Part shown: positions 25,149-34,503 of the stretch, piece after piece
Position numbering within the stretch: the first letter of the stretch is position 1
How the letters are laid out: each line of letters starts with the position of its first letter
Assembly: GCF_004799515.1 (NCBI RefSeq)
Contig: NZ_SSMX01000021.1
Span: 62,001-126,000, forward strand
Length of the DNA stretch: 64,000 nucleotides
Direction of reading: 5' to 3'
Source of the DNA: Phenylobacterium sp.
GTDB taxonomy: Bacteria > Pseudomonadota > Alphaproteobacteria > Caulobacterales > Caulobacteraceae
The notes under the pieces: generated by a model
Seen by the model: the letters and a program-made list of their open reading frames with translations, nothing else
What the model was told of the DNA's origin: nothing
The model's database searches: none
Position numbers and translations under genes: made by a program

Positions 25149-25769
25149 TTGAGCGCCGATCCGTTCCTCGCCGCGTCCCGGGCCGCCTCCGCCAAGGCGG
25201 CCGGGACCATCACGCTCGCCCGCCACGGCGAACCGGCGCTGTCCCGCAAGGTCAAGCTGAACGCCCAGGAATACCGCGAGTTCTGGGCCCGCTATGAGGT
25301 CATGGGCCTGCTGCCCGGCCAGACCCCGCCGGCCGACCTGGCCGGCTTCGTCGAGCGCTGCGACGTGCTGATCGCCTCCATCCGGCCCCGCGCCATCGAG
25401 AGCGCCCAGGCGGTTGGCGGCGGCCGGACTTTCACCCGCGAGGCGTTCCTGGTCGAGGCGCCCCTGCCGCCGCCGAGCTGGCCGGGCTGGATCCGGCTGT
25501 CGCCCCGGCTGTGGGGCTTCTTCGCCCGCTTCTGGTGGTGGTTCTTCAACCACCACGAGGGCCAGGAGACGCGGCGCGAAGCCGAGGCCCGCGCCGACCT
25601 GGCCGCCGCCGAGTTGGCCGCCATCGCCGCCGACGGCCGCGACGTGGTGGTGTTGGCCCATGGCTTCTTCAACTGGATGATCGGCCGCGCGCTGCGCCGC
25701 CGCGGGTGGCGCCAGACCCTACGCGAAGGCTATAAATACTGGTCGACGCGGCGCTTCGAGCGGGCCTAG
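25149..25769 (+). CDS. Histidine phosphatase family protein
   Basis: A 206-residue protein of the phosphoglycerate-mutase-like histidine phosphatase superfamily. The motif [14 protein letters not shown] contains the phospho-acceptor His, [10 protein letters not shown] the second Arg-containing loop, and [17 protein letters not shown] the second catalytic His. An aromatic stretch ([15 protein letters not shown]) near residues 120-134 is unusual and suggests membrane association or a hydrophobic substrate; this is inference. The start is a TTG at 25149, as no ATG or GTG fits before RHG. xseB starts nine bases after its stop. Confidence 0.8.
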   Translation: MSADPFLAASRAASAKAAGTITLARHGEPALSRKVKLNAQEYREFWARYEVMGLLPGQTPPADLAGFVERCDVLIASIRPRAIESAQAVGGGRTFTREAFLVEAPLPPPSWPGWIRLSPRLWGFFARFWWWFFNHHEGQETRREAEARADLAAAELAAIAADGRDVVVLAHGFFNWMIGRALRRRGWRQTLREGYKYWSTRRFERA

Positions 25770-25778
25770 GAAGTCTCC

Positions 25779-26021
25779 ATGTCCGAACCCGCCGACATCG
25801 CCGCCATGAGCTTCGAGCAGGCCCTCGCCGAGCTGGAGCAGATCGTGGCGCGGCTGGAAAGCGGCCAGGCGCCGCTGGAGGATTCCATCCGCATGTACGA
25901 GCGCGGCGCGGCCCTGAAGGCGCACTGCGAGACGCGCCTGGAAGCCGCGCGCCTACGCGTGGAGAAGATCGTGGTGGGCGCGGGCGGCGCGCAAGGTGTC
26001 GAGCCCGCCGAGTTCAGCTGA
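25779..26021 (+). CDS. xseB: Exodeoxyribonuclease VII small subunit
   Basis: An 80-residue subunit of exonuclease VII, which degrades single-stranded DNA from both ends. The hallmark [27 protein letters not shown] is complete and the length is usual. It binds the XseA large subunit, encoded elsewhere. As in many alphaproteobacteria it is followed directly by ispA; the stop and next start overlap (TGATG). Confidence 0.95.
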   Translation: MSEPADIAAMSFEQALAELEQIVARLESGQAPLEDSIRMYERGAALKAHCETRLEAARLRVEKIVVGAGGAQGVEPAEFS

Positions 26022-26932
26022 TGGCGTCCGCGCCGTCCGCCGGGGCCGCGGCCCCCGACATCGCCCGGCGCATGGCCGAGGCCGCCGACCTGGTCACCGT
26101 CGCCCTCGACGAGCTTCTGCCGCGCGCCGATGGGCCTGAGGCGCGATTGACCGAGGCCATGCGCTATGTGGCGCTGGGGCCCGGCAAGCGGCTCAGGCCC
26201 TTCTTCGCGCTGGAGACCGGGGCGATGTTCGACGTGGCCGAGCGCTCGGTTCTGCGCGCGGCTTGCGCCCTGGAATGCATCCACGCCTACAGCCTGGCGC
26301 ACGACGACCTGCCGTGCATGGACGACGACGACCTGCGCCGCGGGCGGCCGACGGCGCACAAGGCCTATGACGAGGCGACCGCGCTTCTGGCCGGCGACGC
26401 CTTGCAGACCGCGGCCTTCGAGATCCTGGCCCATCCCGACACCCACGCCGACGGGGCGATCCGCGCCGAGCTCATCATGCGACTCGCCCAGGCCTCCGGC
26501 GCCAGGGGCCTGGCCGGCGGCCAGATGATCGACATTCTGGGCGTGCGCGACGACCTGGGCGGCGTTGCACGGATGCAACGATTGAAGACCGGCGCGCTCA
26601 TCGCCTGCGCCTTCGAACTGCCCCTGACCCTGGCCCGGGCGAAGGATTCGGAGCGCCACGCCATGATGGCCTTCGCCCACGATCTGGGCCTCGCCTACCA
26701 GATCGTCGACGACCTCTTGGACGCCGAGGGCGACGCGAATCGTCTCGGAAAAGCGGTAAAAAAAGACGCAGCGAAGGGCAAGGCGAACTTTGTCACCCTG
26801 CTGGGCGTGGAGGCGGCGCGCGAGCGCCTGGGCCTTCTTTCCGCCCAGACCAAGACCCATCTGGAGCCCTTTGGCGCCGCGGCCGAATTCCTGCGGGCAA
26901 GCGTCGATTTCGTGTTAGAGCGCCAAAGCTAG
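26021..26932 (+). CDS. ispA: Farnesyl/geranyl diphosphate synthase
   Basis: A short-chain trans-prenyltransferase, 303 residues, that condenses IPP with allylic diphosphates. The first Asp-rich motif [10 protein letters not shown] (95-104) and second motif DDLLD (near residue 232) bind the Mg-diphosphate. PGKRLRP is the IPP-binding block and GGQMID another conserved site. The two-residue insert in the first motif (PC between the Asp pairs) is the bacterial farnesyl diphosphate synthase pattern. It lies between xseB and dxs, an arrangement common in proteobacteria. Confidence 0.95.
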   Translation: MASAPSAGAAAPDIARRMAEAADLVTVALDELLPRADGPEARLTEAMRYVALGPGKRLRPFFALETGAMFDVAERSVLRAACALECIHAYSLAHDDLPCMDDDDLRRGRPTAHKAYDEATALLAGDALQTAAFEILAHPDTHADGAIRAELIMRLAQASGARGLAGGQMIDILGVRDDLGGVARMQRLKTGALIACAFELPLTLARAKDSERHAMMAFAHDLGLAYQIVDDLLDAEGDANRLGKAVKKDAAKGKANFVTLLGVEAARERLGLLSAQTKTHLEPFGAAAEFLRASVDFVLERQS

Positions 26933-26959
26933 GTTTGTGTAATTCCGGTCTCCCTGCCC

Positions 26960-28873
26960 ATGCCCTCCACGCCGCTCCTCGACACGATCGCTTCGCCTGC
27001 CGACACGCGCGGCCTTTCGATCGGGGAGCTCAGACAACTGGCGGACGAGGTCAGGCTCGAGACCATCGACGCGGTCTCGGTGACCGGCGGCCACCTGGGC
27101 GCGGGCCTGGGCGTGGTCGAGCTGACCGTCGCCCTGCACCACGTTTTTGAGACGCCCAGGGACATCCTGATCTGGGACGTCGGCCACCAGGCCTATCCGC
27201 ACAAGATCCTCACCGGCCGGCGCGACCGCATCCGCACCCTGCGCCAGGGCGGCGGCCTGTCCGGCTTCACCAAGCGCGCTGAAAGCCCCTACGATCCGTT
27301 CGGCGCGGCGCACGCCTCGACCTCGATATCGGCGGCCCTCGGCTTCGCCGCCGCCCGCGACCAGAAGGGCCAGGACAACAAGGTCGTCGCGGTGATCGGC
27401 GACGGCTCGATGAGCGCCGGCATGGCCTACGAGGCGATGAACAACGCCTGTGAGACCACCAAGCAGCTCACCGTCATCCTCAACGACAACGACATGTCCA
27501 TCGCCCCGCCGGTGGGCGGGATGAGCGCCTACATGGCCCGCCTGGTCTCCGGCGGCGGCTACCAGTCCCTGCGCAACCTCGGCAAGTCGGTGGCCAAGGC
27601 CCTGCCCAAGCCGATGCGCGAGGCGGCCCGAAAGGCCGAGGAATACGCCCGCGGCATGGTCACCGGCGGCACCTTCTTCGAGGAGCTGGGCTTCTACTAC
27701 GTCGGCCCGATCGACGGGCACGACATGGACGCCCTGGTCCACGTTCTGCAGAACGCCCGCGACATCACCGACCGGCCGGTCCTGGTCCACGTGGTGACCC
27801 AGAAGGGCAAGGGCTACGGCCCGGCCGAGAGCTCGGCCGACAAGCTGCATGCGGTGGTGAAATTCGACGTGGTCACCGGCCAGCAGGCAAAGGCCGCCGC
27901 CGCCGCGCCCAGTTACACCAAGGTCTTCGCCCAGGAGCTGATCAAGCGGGCCGAGATCGACAACAAGATCGTGGCGATCACCGCGGCCATGCCGTCCGGC
28001 ACTGGCCTCGACCTGTTCGGCGACCGCTTCCCGGACCGCACCTTCGACGTGGGCATCGCCGAGCAGCATGCGGTGACCTTCGCCGCCGGCCTCGCCGCCG
28101 ACGGCATGAAGCCTTTCGCGGCGATCTATTCGACCTTCCTGCAGCGCGGCTACGACCAGGTCGTCCACGACGTGGCGATCCAGCGCCTGCCGGTGCGCTT
28201 CGCCATGGACCGCGCGGGCCTGGTGGGGGCGGACGGGCCGACGCACGCGGGCTCCTTCGACGTGGGTTACATGGGCGCGCTGCCCGGCATGGTGCTGATG
28301 GCCCCGGCCGACGAGGCGGAGCTGGCCCACGCCATCGCCACCGCCGTTGAGATCGACGACCGTCCCTCGGCCTTCCGCTATCCGCGCGGCGAGGGCACCG
28401 GCGTGCAGATCCCGGCCCTGGCCGACCCTATGGAGATCGGCAAGGGCCGCATCCTGCGCGAAGGCACGGCCGTCGCCATCCTGTCGCTGGGCACCCGCCT
28501 GGGCGAGGCCCTGAAGGCCGCCGACATGCTGGCCGCCCGCGGCCTCTCGGCCACCGTCGCCGACGCCCGCTTCGCCAAGCCGCTGGACGTAGAGATGGTG
28601 CTGCGGCTGGCCCGCGAGCACGAGGCCCTGATCACCGTGGAAGAGGGCTCGGTCGGCGGCTTCGGCGCCTTCGTCCTGCACACGCTGGCCCTGCACGGCG
28701 CGCTCGACCGCGGCCTGAAGGTGCGCCCGCTGGTGCTGCCCGACGTCTTCCAGGACCAGGACAAGCCCGAGGCCATGTACGCCCAGGCCGGCCTCGACGC
28801 CGACGGCATCCTGCGCGCGGCGCTCTCGGCCCTCGGCGTCGACAACGCCTCGGCGGCGGGACGCCGGGCCTAG
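26960..28873 (+). CDS. dxs: 1-deoxy-D-xylulose-5-phosphate synthase
   Basis: The thiamine-diphosphate enzyme that joins pyruvate and glyceraldehyde 3-phosphate in the first step of the MEP isoprenoid pathway, 637 residues. Conserved parts include [16 protein letters not shown] near the N-terminus, the ThDP motif [17 protein letters not shown] ending in NDNDMSI, and in the second domain [15 protein letters not shown] and [14 protein letters not shown]. The length is standard. It closes the transcript begun by the HDAC-like gene or xseB and supplies precursors for IspA. Confidence 0.97.
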   Translation: MPSTPLLDTIASPADTRGLSIGELRQLADEVRLETIDAVSVTGGHLGAGLGVVELTVALHHVFETPRDILIWDVGHQAYPHKILTGRRDRIRTLRQGGGLSGFTKRAESPYDPFGAAHASTSISAALGFAAARDQKGQDNKVVAVIGDGSMSAGMAYEAMNNACETTKQLTVILNDNDMSIAPPVGGMSAYMARLVSGGGYQSLRNLGKSVAKALPKPMREAARKAEEYARGMVTGGTFFEELGFYYVGPIDGHDMDALVHVLQNARDITDRPVLVHVVTQKGKGYGPAESSADKLHAVVKFDVVTGQQAKAAAAAPSYTKVFAQELIKRAEIDNKIVAITAAMPSGTGLDLFGDRFPDRTFDVGIAEQHAVTFAAGLAADGMKPFAAIYSTFLQRGYDQVVHDVAIQRLPVRFAMDRAGLVGADGPTHAGSFDVGYMGALPGMVLMAPADEAELAHAIATAVEIDDRPSAFRYPRGEGTGVQIPALADPMEIGKGRILREGTAVAILSLGTRLGEALKAADMLAARGLSATVADARFAKPLDVEMVLRLAREHEALITVEEGSVGGFGAFVLHTLALHGALDRGLKVRPLVLPDVFQDQDKPEAMYAQAGLDADGILRAALSALGVDNASAAGRRA

Positions 28874-28975
28874 GTCTGTTGCTGAGTTTAGGTCTCGGCG
28901 GCCCCGAACCGTTGAAAACACGAAAAACCTGGGTCTCAGCTTTCGCGGGGATGAGCGGTACTTGACTGCGGAGCC

Positions 28976-29434
28976 CTAAGGGCGCGCGCGGCAGGCCGTG
29001 ATGAAGTCGTGTTCCGAGGCGAAGCCGTTCGGCAGAATCTGCCGCCGGGCGCCCAGGACCAGGGTCAACTCACCCGTGTCGGCCACCTGCGCGAGCACCG
29101 GGTCGTCGGCGCGCAGGTGAAACTGGATGTCCATGGCGCCGACGATGCTGTCGCCGCCGCCGATCCCCGCGCCGGCGTAGCGCTGCCAGATCTTGCCGGA
29201 ATGCAGTTCGAGGACGGCCGCGTCATTGGGCCGGCCTACGATGGTGAGGCTGATCTCCCCCGACTGCGGCTCGCAGACCGCCACGAGCAGCACGTCGTCG
29301 GTATCGGGAACGCCCAGCGCGAGCTTTGCGCCCTCCTGGCGGTCGGCGCTGAACGCCCAGGTCATCGGCGTCGGCGCCGTCGCGCAGCCGCTAAGCGCGA
29401 CCGCGAGCAGCGCCAAGGCCATCCAGCCGCGCAT
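28976..29434 (-). CDS. Lipoprotein of unknown function downstream of flgH
   Basis: A 152-residue protein with a lipoprotein signal (ALLAVALSGCATAP, lipobox LSGC). The mature part is beta-rich (DDVLLVAVCEPQSGEISLTIVG, GAMDIQFHLRADD) and ends with a Cys in ITACRARP that could pair with the Cys in VAVCEP. No domain is recognised. It starts 21 bases after the flgH stop on the same strand and so is probably the last gene of the flgF-G-A-H transcript. A basal-body-associated lipoprotein is possible but unproven. Confidence 0.7.
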   Translation of the reverse strand: MRGWMALALLAVALSGCATAPTPMTWAFSADRQEGAKLALGVPDTDDVLLVAVCEPQSGEISLTIVGRPNDAAVLELHSGKIWQRYAGAGIGGGDSIVGAMDIQFHLRADDPVLAQVADTGELTLVLGARRQILPNGFASEHDFITACRARP

Positions 29435-29455
29435 CAGGTCAAGCCTCCCTAAGCT

Positions 29456-30214
29456 TTAGAACGGCGAGAACTTCTCCATGATCGACTGCAGCGCCGGGGT
29501 CTTCTGGACGCGGGCGATATCGCCGCGGCCGCCGTAGTTGATGCGCGCCTCGGCGATCTGGGTATGCAGGATGGTGTTGTTGGAGGCGATGTCCTCCGGC
29601 CGCACGATGCCGGCGACGGTCAGGCGGCGCACGTCGTTGTTCGTCTGCACCTCCTGCGTGCCCTGGATCACCAGATTGCCGTTGGGCAGCACCGAGGTGA
29701 CAACCGCGGCGATGGTCAGGCTGATCTGTTCCTGGCGGTTCACCGCGCCGGCCCCGTCGCTGCTAGTTTTGGAACTGGTGCTGATGGCGCTGGCCGGATT
29801 GAAGGTGCTCGGCAGGATTTTCCCCAGCGACGATTCGAAGCCCAGCAGGTTGGGGATGCCCACGTTATTGGATGTCGTTCGGCCGGCGGTGGTCTCGTTG
29901 GAGGTCTTCGCGCTGTCGTTGATGTTGATCAGCACCGTCAGGATGTCGCCGGGCCGGCTGGCCCGCTGGTCGCTGAAGAAGGTGCGCGCGCCATTGCGCC
30001 ACAGGGAGTTGGCGGTGGGCGGCGGCGGCGTGTTGGCCTGGGCCAGGATCTTCTGATCCAGCGGGGCGAGCGCTGCGGGATAGCCCACGGGGGCCATCTC
30101 GGGGCCCTTCACAGCCTCCTTGATGGAGGAGCAGGCGCCCAGCGATCCCAGCATTGGGACGGCCAGGACGAGGGCGAGGGCGGCCGACGGGCGGCCAAAC
30201 GGACGGGCGGACAT
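29456..30214 (-). CDS. flgH: Flagellar L-ring lipoprotein FlgH
   Basis: Forms the outer-membrane L ring around the flagellar rod, 252 residues. The signal ends with LGSLGAC, the lipobox. The family core contains GDILTVLININDSAKTSN, SNNVGIPNLLGFES and LPNGNLVIQGTQEVQTNNDVRRLTVAGIVRPEDI, then IAEARINYGGRGDI near the end. The N-terminus has an added Ser/Pro-rich stretch. It starts 14 bases after flgA. Confidence 0.96.
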   Translation of the reverse strand: MSARPFGRPSAALALVLAVPMLGSLGACSSIKEAVKGPEMAPVGYPAALAPLDQKILAQANTPPPPTANSLWRNGARTFFSDQRASRPGDILTVLININDSAKTSNETTAGRTTSNNVGIPNLLGFESSLGKILPSTFNPASAISTSSKTSSDGAGAVNRQEQISLTIAAVVTSVLPNGNLVIQGTQEVQTNNDVRRLTVAGIVRPEDIASNNTILHTQIAEARINYGGRGDIARVQKTPALQSIMEKFSPF

Positions 30215-30228
30215 AGTGCGGGTTCCTC

Positions 30229-31023
30229 TTAGCGGGCGGCGTAGCGGACTTGGTGGGTGTTGCGCATCTCGACAGCGGCGGGGCCGGCCACGGCCTGGCC
30301 GGGTCCGGTGACCACCGACTGGATGATCTTCTTGGAGGTGGTGTTCTCGACGGCGAGCACCTCGCCGACGCCGGCGGAGGCCGTGGCCGTGCCCTCCAGC
30401 GCCAGCGTGATGCCCTCGGCCTCATAGGTGACGATGACGATGTCGCCGCGCTTGATGACCTGGGCGACGCCGACATCGTGGACCAGCACCACCGCGCCGG
30501 CCTTCACCGGCCGCTTGGCGGCCTGGCCGATGATGGAGTCGGCGTCGTTCGGGGCGCCGGCGGGGGCGGCGACGGCCTTGATCCAGGCGAGGTCCGTGGG
30601 CTGGACGACATCGCCGGTGTTCAGGCTGCGGGTGTAGGTCAGGACTTCGACGTTGCCGCGGCTGGCGGCGGCCGGGGCGCCGGCGGAGGGGTTAACGGAC
30701 ACGCTGGCGGTCTGGGCCGCGCCTTGAGCGGAGAGCGCGGCCTCGCCGGCGCGCACGATGATCCGGTGCAGGCCCTGGGCGTTGTCCCAGTCGAGGCCGG
30801 CGCGGCGCGCGGCGGCCTGGACGACGCCCGCATCCAGCACCACGCTGGCGGCGGTGCGCTGGGCGATGGCCACGCGGCCCGCGGCGCCCGCGCCGTCGAA
30901 GAGGTCGCCCAGGGTCACGATCCCGCTGACGTTGGCCGGATCGGCTTTCAGGACGACCGGAACGCCGGCGAGCGCGGGTCCGGCCACCGCGGCGGCGGCC
31001 AAGAAGGTGAGCAGCGCTCTCAT
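30229..31023 (-). CDS. flgA: Flagellar P-ring assembly chaperone FlgA
   Basis: Periplasmic chaperone needed for P-ring (FlgI) assembly, 264 residues. It has a signal peptide (MRALLTFLAAAAVAGPALAG), an N-terminal region of about 120 residues, and the C-terminal SAF-type domain with LNTGDVVQPTDLAWI, AAKRPVKAGAVVL and VIKRGDIVIVTYEAEGITL. The flgI gene itself is not in the window. The start lies only three bases after the flgG stop. Confidence 0.93.
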   Translation of the reverse strand: MRALLTFLAAAAVAGPALAGVPVVLKADPANVSGIVTLGDLFDGAGAAGRVAIAQRTAASVVLDAGVVQAAARRAGLDWDNAQGLHRIIVRAGEAALSAQGAAQTASVSVNPSAGAPAAASRGNVEVLTYTRSLNTGDVVQPTDLAWIKAVAAPAGAPNDADSIIGQAAKRPVKAGAVVLVHDVGVAQVIKRGDIVIVTYEAEGITLALEGTATASAGVGEVLAVENTTSKKIIQSVVTGPGQAVAGPAAVEMRNTHQVRYAAR

Positions 31024-31026
31024 GGC

Positions 31027-31815
31027 CTACTGCTTCACCTGGTTGGCGACCTGCAGCATGTTGTCGGCGGTGGTGATCACCTTGGAGTTCATTTCGTAGG
31101 CGCGCTGGGCGACGATCAGCGAGGTGATCTCGGTCACCGGATCGACGTTGGAGGCCTCGGTGTAGCCCTGCATCAGGGTGCCGAAGCCGAGCGCGCCTGC
31201 GGTGCCGGTCACCGGCGCGCCGGAGGCGCCGGTCTCCAGGAACAGGTTGCCGCCCTGGGCCGACAGGCCGCCTTCGTTCATGAAGGTGACGAGCTGCAGC
31301 TGGCCCACGGTGGTGGGCGTGGTGCTGGTGGGCACGGTCACCTGCACGTCGCCGCTCTGGTCGATGGCGACGGAGGTGGCGGTCTGCGGGATCGAGATCG
31401 CCGGCTGCACCTGGTAGCCGTCCTGGGTGACGAGCTGGCCCTGGTCGTTGACCGAGAAGTTGCCGGCCCGGGTGTAGGCGGTGTCGCCCGACGGCAGCAG
31501 CACCTGGAAGTAGCCGCGGCCGTTGATCGCCAGGTCGTACTGGTTGCCCGTCTGGGTCAGCGCGCCCTGGGTGCTGATCCGGTAGACCGAGCCCGACTTC
31601 ACGCCGGCGCCGATCTGCACCCCGGTGGGGACGATGGTGCCCTGGTTGGAGGACTGCGCGCCTTGCTGTTCGACCGTCTGGTAGAGCAGGTCCTGGAACT
31701 CGGCGCGCTGCTTCTTGAACCCGATGGTGTTCATGTTGGCGATGTTGTTGGAGATGACCTCGACGTTGGTCTGCTGGGCAGACATGCCGGTCGCGGCGGT
31801 GCGGAGCGCTTGCAT
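31027..31815 (-). CDS. flgG: Flagellar distal rod protein FlgG
   Basis: Distal rod subunit, 262 residues, the usual length. The N-terminus carries MSAQQTNVEVISNNIANMNT, the flagellar rod motif, and IGFKKQRAEFQDLLYQT, a FlgG signature. The C-terminus TEITSLIVAQRAYEMNSKVI is the conserved D0 helix. It lies 12 bases downstream of flgF and three bases before flgA. Confidence 0.97.
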   Translation of the reverse strand: MQALRTAATGMSAQQTNVEVISNNIANMNTIGFKKQRAEFQDLLYQTVEQQGAQSSNQGTIVPTGVQIGAGVKSGSVYRISTQGALTQTGNQYDLAINGRGYFQVLLPSGDTAYTRAGNFSVNDQGQLVTQDGYQVQPAISIPQTATSVAIDQSGDVQVTVPTSTTPTTVGQLQLVTFMNEGGLSAQGGNLFLETGASGAPVTGTAGALGFGTLMQGYTEASNVDPVTEITSLIVAQRAYEMNSKVITTADNMLQVANQVKQ

Positions 31816-31827
31816 CGCTTAGGATCC

Positions 31828-32577
31828 TTAGCTGGAGGTGGCCTTGCCCAGACGTCCCACGGAGGTCCGTGACAGGTCGGTCTGGGAAGACATCATCTGG
31901 GTGACTTGTTCGTAGGCGCGGTTGACCGCGATCAGCTTGGTGATCTGGACGATCTGATTGACGTTGGAGCCTTCCAGCATCCCCTGGTGCAGCTTGGCGT
32001 CGGTGGTGACCGTGGCCTGCTGGTTGGAGGCGTTCTGGTATTCGTTGTCGCCGACCTTCTCGAGCGCCGAGAGGTTGTCGAACTTGTAGACGCCGATCTT
32101 GCCGACGATCAGGTTGCCCTGGCTTACGATCCCGTCGGGCGAGATGGTCACCTCGCCGGCCAGTTGCGGGTCGATGGTCACGGAGCCGCCGCCATCGTCG
32201 GCGACCGTTTCACCGCTCTGCGTCGTGATGTGGCCCTGGTCGTCGGTGCGGAAGTGGCCGTCGCGGGTGTAGCGGTCCTGGCCCGAAGCGGTGGTGACCT
32301 TGAAGAAGCCCTGGCCCTCGATGGCCAGGTCGTAGGTCGCGGCGGTGTTGCGCATGCCGCCCTGGCTGAAGTCGCGGGCGACGCCGTCCTCGCCCACGAA
32401 CTTCACCGGCCGCGGCCCGCCCTGGGTGAAGGCCGGCGCGCCGGGCTTCATCGAGGTGATCAGGGATTCGACCTTGAAGCCGTTAGTGTCGGCGTTGGCG
32501 ATGTTGTTGGCGACGATGTCGAGCTGGCGCTTCAGCACCATCTGGTTCGACAGGCCGACGTAGAGGGAATTGTCCAT
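31828..32577 (-). CDS. flgF: Flagellar proximal rod protein FlgF
   Basis: Proximal rod subunit, 249 residues. It shows the rod signature LDIVANNIANADTNGFK near the N-terminus and the C-terminal helix QITKLIAVNRAYEQVTQ. It is the first gene of the flgF-flgG-flgA-flgH unit. A well-matched sigma-54 promoter (32625-32640) lies about 50 bases upstream, which suggests expression as a later flagellar class. Confidence 0.96.
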   Translation of the reverse strand: MDNSLYVGLSNQMVLKRQLDIVANNIANADTNGFKVESLITSMKPGAPAFTQGGPRPVKFVGEDGVARDFSQGGMRNTAATYDLAIEGQGFFKVTTASGQDRYTRDGHFRTDDQGHITTQSGETVADDGGGSVTIDPQLAGEVTISPDGIVSQGNLIVGKIGVYKFDNLSALEKVGDNEYQNASNQQATVTTDAKLHQGMLEGSNVNQIVQITKLIAVNRAYEQVTQMMSSQTDLSRTSVGRLGKATSS

Positions 32578-32624
32578 CGAGTTCTAACAGCCCTTTGAGG
32601 CGCGACGTTTTCGCCACCAGGGAC

Positions 32625-32640
32625 TGCAAGCCTCGGGCCA
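32625..32640 (-). promoter_or_regulatory. Sigma-54 promoter for flgF
   Basis: On the minus strand the sequence is TGGCCCGAGGCTTGCA. It matches the sigma-54 consensus TGGCACG-N4-TTGCA with one change, and the invariant GG and GC are exactly ten bases apart. It is about 50 bases from the flgF start. Caulobacter rod and ring operons are known to use this polymerase together with FlbD and IHF. Confidence 0.8.
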
Positions 32641-32657
32641 ACTTGAAAGCCCAATAA

Positions 32658-32670
32658 AATCAACAAATAA
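32658..32670. promoter_or_regulatory. IHF-like site
   Basis: AATCAACAAATAA matches the IHF consensus WATCAA-N4-TTR at all but one position and sits in an AT-rich patch unusual for this genome. It is 18 bases upstream of the sigma-54 element in the flgF direction, where DNA bending would help an upstream activator reach the polymerase. Confidence 0.45.
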
Positions 32671-32690
32671 TAAAGTTAACGGGCGCCCAT

Positions 32691-32705
32691 CGGCGGAAAA
32701 TGCCG
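32691..32705. promoter_or_regulatory. FlbD/ftr-like inverted repeat
   Basis: CGGCGGAAAATGCCG is an inverted repeat (CGGC/GCCG with seven bases between). It lies about 50-65 bases upstream of the sigma-54 promoter. FlbD binds ftr enhancer elements with CGGC-type half-sites in Caulobacter; whether this is one is inference from spacing and symmetry. Confidence 0.35.
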
Positions 32706-32722
32706 GGCAGGCTTGTCACTCA

Positions 32723-32750
32723 TTAACGTCCGTTAAAAACCGCGCGTTAA
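32723..32750 (+). promoter_or_regulatory. CtrA-like TTAA cluster upstream of fliL
   Basis: Three TTAA tetramers occur at 32723, 32733 and 32747, the last as GTTAACC. The first two are separated by six bases, one short of the CtrA consensus TTAA-N7-TTAA, and the third is a TTAACC half site. They lie 50-75 bases upstream of the fliL start. fliLM is an early, CtrA-dependent class in Caulobacter, so control by CtrA is likely although no perfect box is present. Confidence 0.55.
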
Positions 32751-32798
32751 CCAACTTGGCCGCATGGGAGAGCGTGTAAGTTTATAAGGAACGCGCGG

Positions 32799-33389
32799 GT
32801 GGCCGAGGACAAGGTCAAGGAAGCGCCCGAAGGCGAAGCCGCGGGCGAGGGAGCTGAGGGCGAGAAGCCCAAGAAGAAGCTTCCTATGAAGATGATGCTG
32901 ATCGCCGGCGCGGCCGCCCTGGTCGTGGTGGGCGGCGGCGGCGCGGGCGCCTTCTTCATGCTGAAGCCCAAGCCCGAGGCGGCGGCCGGCAAGGACGCCA
33001 AGAAGAAGCCCCCGGCCAAGAAGAAGGACGACAAGGGCAAGAAGGACGACAAGGAAGCGGCTGTCGTCAAGGAAGGCCCCGATGGGGTTCTATTCTACAC
33101 GATCCCTGACGTCGTCGTGAACATGCAGACGGCCGACGGGCGGCCGACCTTCCTGAAGCTGAAGCTGACGCTGGAGCTGCCCGACCAGGCGACGGTCGAT
33201 GAGCTGGAGCCGAACATGCCGAGGCTCCAGGACATGTTCCAGACCTTCCTGCGGGAGTTGCGGCCGGAGGACCTCTCGGGCAGCCAGGGCTCCTATCAGC
33301 TGCGCATGGAGATCCTGCGCCGGGTCAACCTGGTGATCGCGCCGTCCAAGGCCAACGCCGTCCTGATCGAGGAGATGCTGATCAACTGA
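32799..33389 (+). CDS. fliL: Flagellar basal-body-associated protein FliL
   Basis: Inner membrane protein that surrounds the stator and supports torque, 196 residues. A charged cytoplasmic N-terminus is followed by one membrane helix (about residues 30-54). A Lys/Pro/Asp-rich linker (residues 55-85) then leads to the periplasmic domain with FYTIPDVVVNM and FLKLKLTLELPD. The start is a GTG at 32799, with AAGGA about ten bases upstream. It is the first gene of the fliL-fliM-DUF6468-MotE-like-TPR operon. Confidence 0.93.
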   Translation: MAEDKVKEAPEGEAAGEGAEGEKPKKKLPMKMMLIAGAAALVVVGGGGAGAFFMLKPKPEAAAGKDAKKKPPAKKKDDKGKKDDKEAAVVKEGPDGVLFYTIPDVVVNMQTADGRPTFLKLKLTLELPDQATVDELEPNMPRLQDMFQTFLRELRPEDLSGSQGSYQLRMEILRRVNLVIAPSKANAVLIEEMLIN

Positions 33390-33432
33390 CGCGCTCCCCG
33401 CGAAGGGGGCGCGTGCGCGATCGCAGTCACGC

Positions 33433-34503
33433 ATGGCCGACGAACCCGAAGACCAGACCGAAGAGACCCAGGCGGCGGCCGCCGCCGCCGAAGCCTCGTG
33501 GGACGATGGCGACGCGCAGAACGAGCGCATCCTCAATCAGGACGAGATCGACAGCCTCCTGGGCTTCGACCTCTCCGAGGAAGAGGGCGGCGAGCGCACA
33601 GGCATCCGCGCGATCATCAACTCCGCGCTGGTCTCCTACGAGCGCCTGCCGATGCTGGAGATCGTCTTCGACCGCCTGGTGCGGTTGATGACCACCTCCT
33701 TGCGCAACTTCACCTCCGACAACGTCGAGGTCAGCCTCGACAACATCTCGTCCATCCGCTTCGGCGACTACCTGAACTCGATCCCGCTGCCGGCGATCCT
33801 GTCGGTGTTTCGCGCCGAAGAGCTGAACAACTACGGCCTGCTGACGGTCGACTCGAACCTGATCTACTCGATCGTCGACGTGCTGCTGGGCGGCCGGCGC
33901 GGCACCGCGGCCATGCGCATCGAGGGCCGGCCCTACACCACCATCGAGCGCGTGCTGGTTCAGCGGATGGTCGAGGTGGTGCTGGCCGACGCCCGCGAAG
34001 CCTTCGAACCCCTGACGCCGGTGACCTTCAGCCTCGACCGCCTGGAGACCAACCCGCGCTTCGCCGCCATCGCGCGGCCGGCCAACGCCGCCATCCTGGT
34101 GAAGCTGCGTATCGACATGGAAGACCGCGGCGGGCGCATCGAACTCCTGCTGCCCTATGCGACCCTCGAGCCCATCCGCAAGATGCTGCTGCAGCAGTTC
34201 ATGGGTGAGAAGTTCGGCCGCGACAACATCTGGGAAGGCCACTTGGCCACCGAGCTGTGGACCACCCAGATGGAGGTCCGCGCCGTCCTCGACGAACAGC
34301 AGCTGGGTCTCAAGCAGGTGCTCGACCTGAAGGTCGGCGACACCCTGATGCTCAACGCCACGCCCGACAGCCTGATCGAGCTGCGCGCCGGCGTCATCCC
34401 GCTCACCCGCGGCCGCATGGGCCGCCGCAACGCCCACATCGCCGTCCGCGTGGAAGCGCCGCTCACGCCCCACGCCCGGCAAGCCGTGCAGAGGTCGTCA
34501 TGA
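33433..34503 (+). CDS. fliM: Flagellar motor switch protein FliM
   Basis: C-ring component that binds CheY-phosphate and sets rotation, 356 residues. The N-terminal motif ILNQDEIDSLLGFD is the CheY-binding EIDSLL element. The middle CheC-like domain contains ERLPMLEIVFDRLVR and NLIYSIVDVLLGGRRG. The C-terminal SpoA domain contains VLDLKVGDTLMLNATPD. The stop overlaps the DUF6468 start (ATGA). Confidence 0.97.
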   Translation: MADEPEDQTEETQAAAAAAEASWDDGDAQNERILNQDEIDSLLGFDLSEEEGGERTGIRAIINSALVSYERLPMLEIVFDRLVRLMTTSLRNFTSDNVEVSLDNISSIRFGDYLNSIPLPAILSVFRAEELNNYGLLTVDSNLIYSIVDVLLGGRRGTAAMRIEGRPYTTIERVLVQRMVEVVLADAREAFEPLTPVTFSLDRLETNPRFAAIARPANAAILVKLRIDMEDRGGRIELLLPYATLEPIRKMLLQQFMGEKFGRDNIWEGHLATELWTTQMEVRAVLDEQQLGLKQVLDLKVGDTLMLNATPDSLIELRAGVIPLTRGRMGRRNAHIAVRVEAPLTPHARQAVQRSS

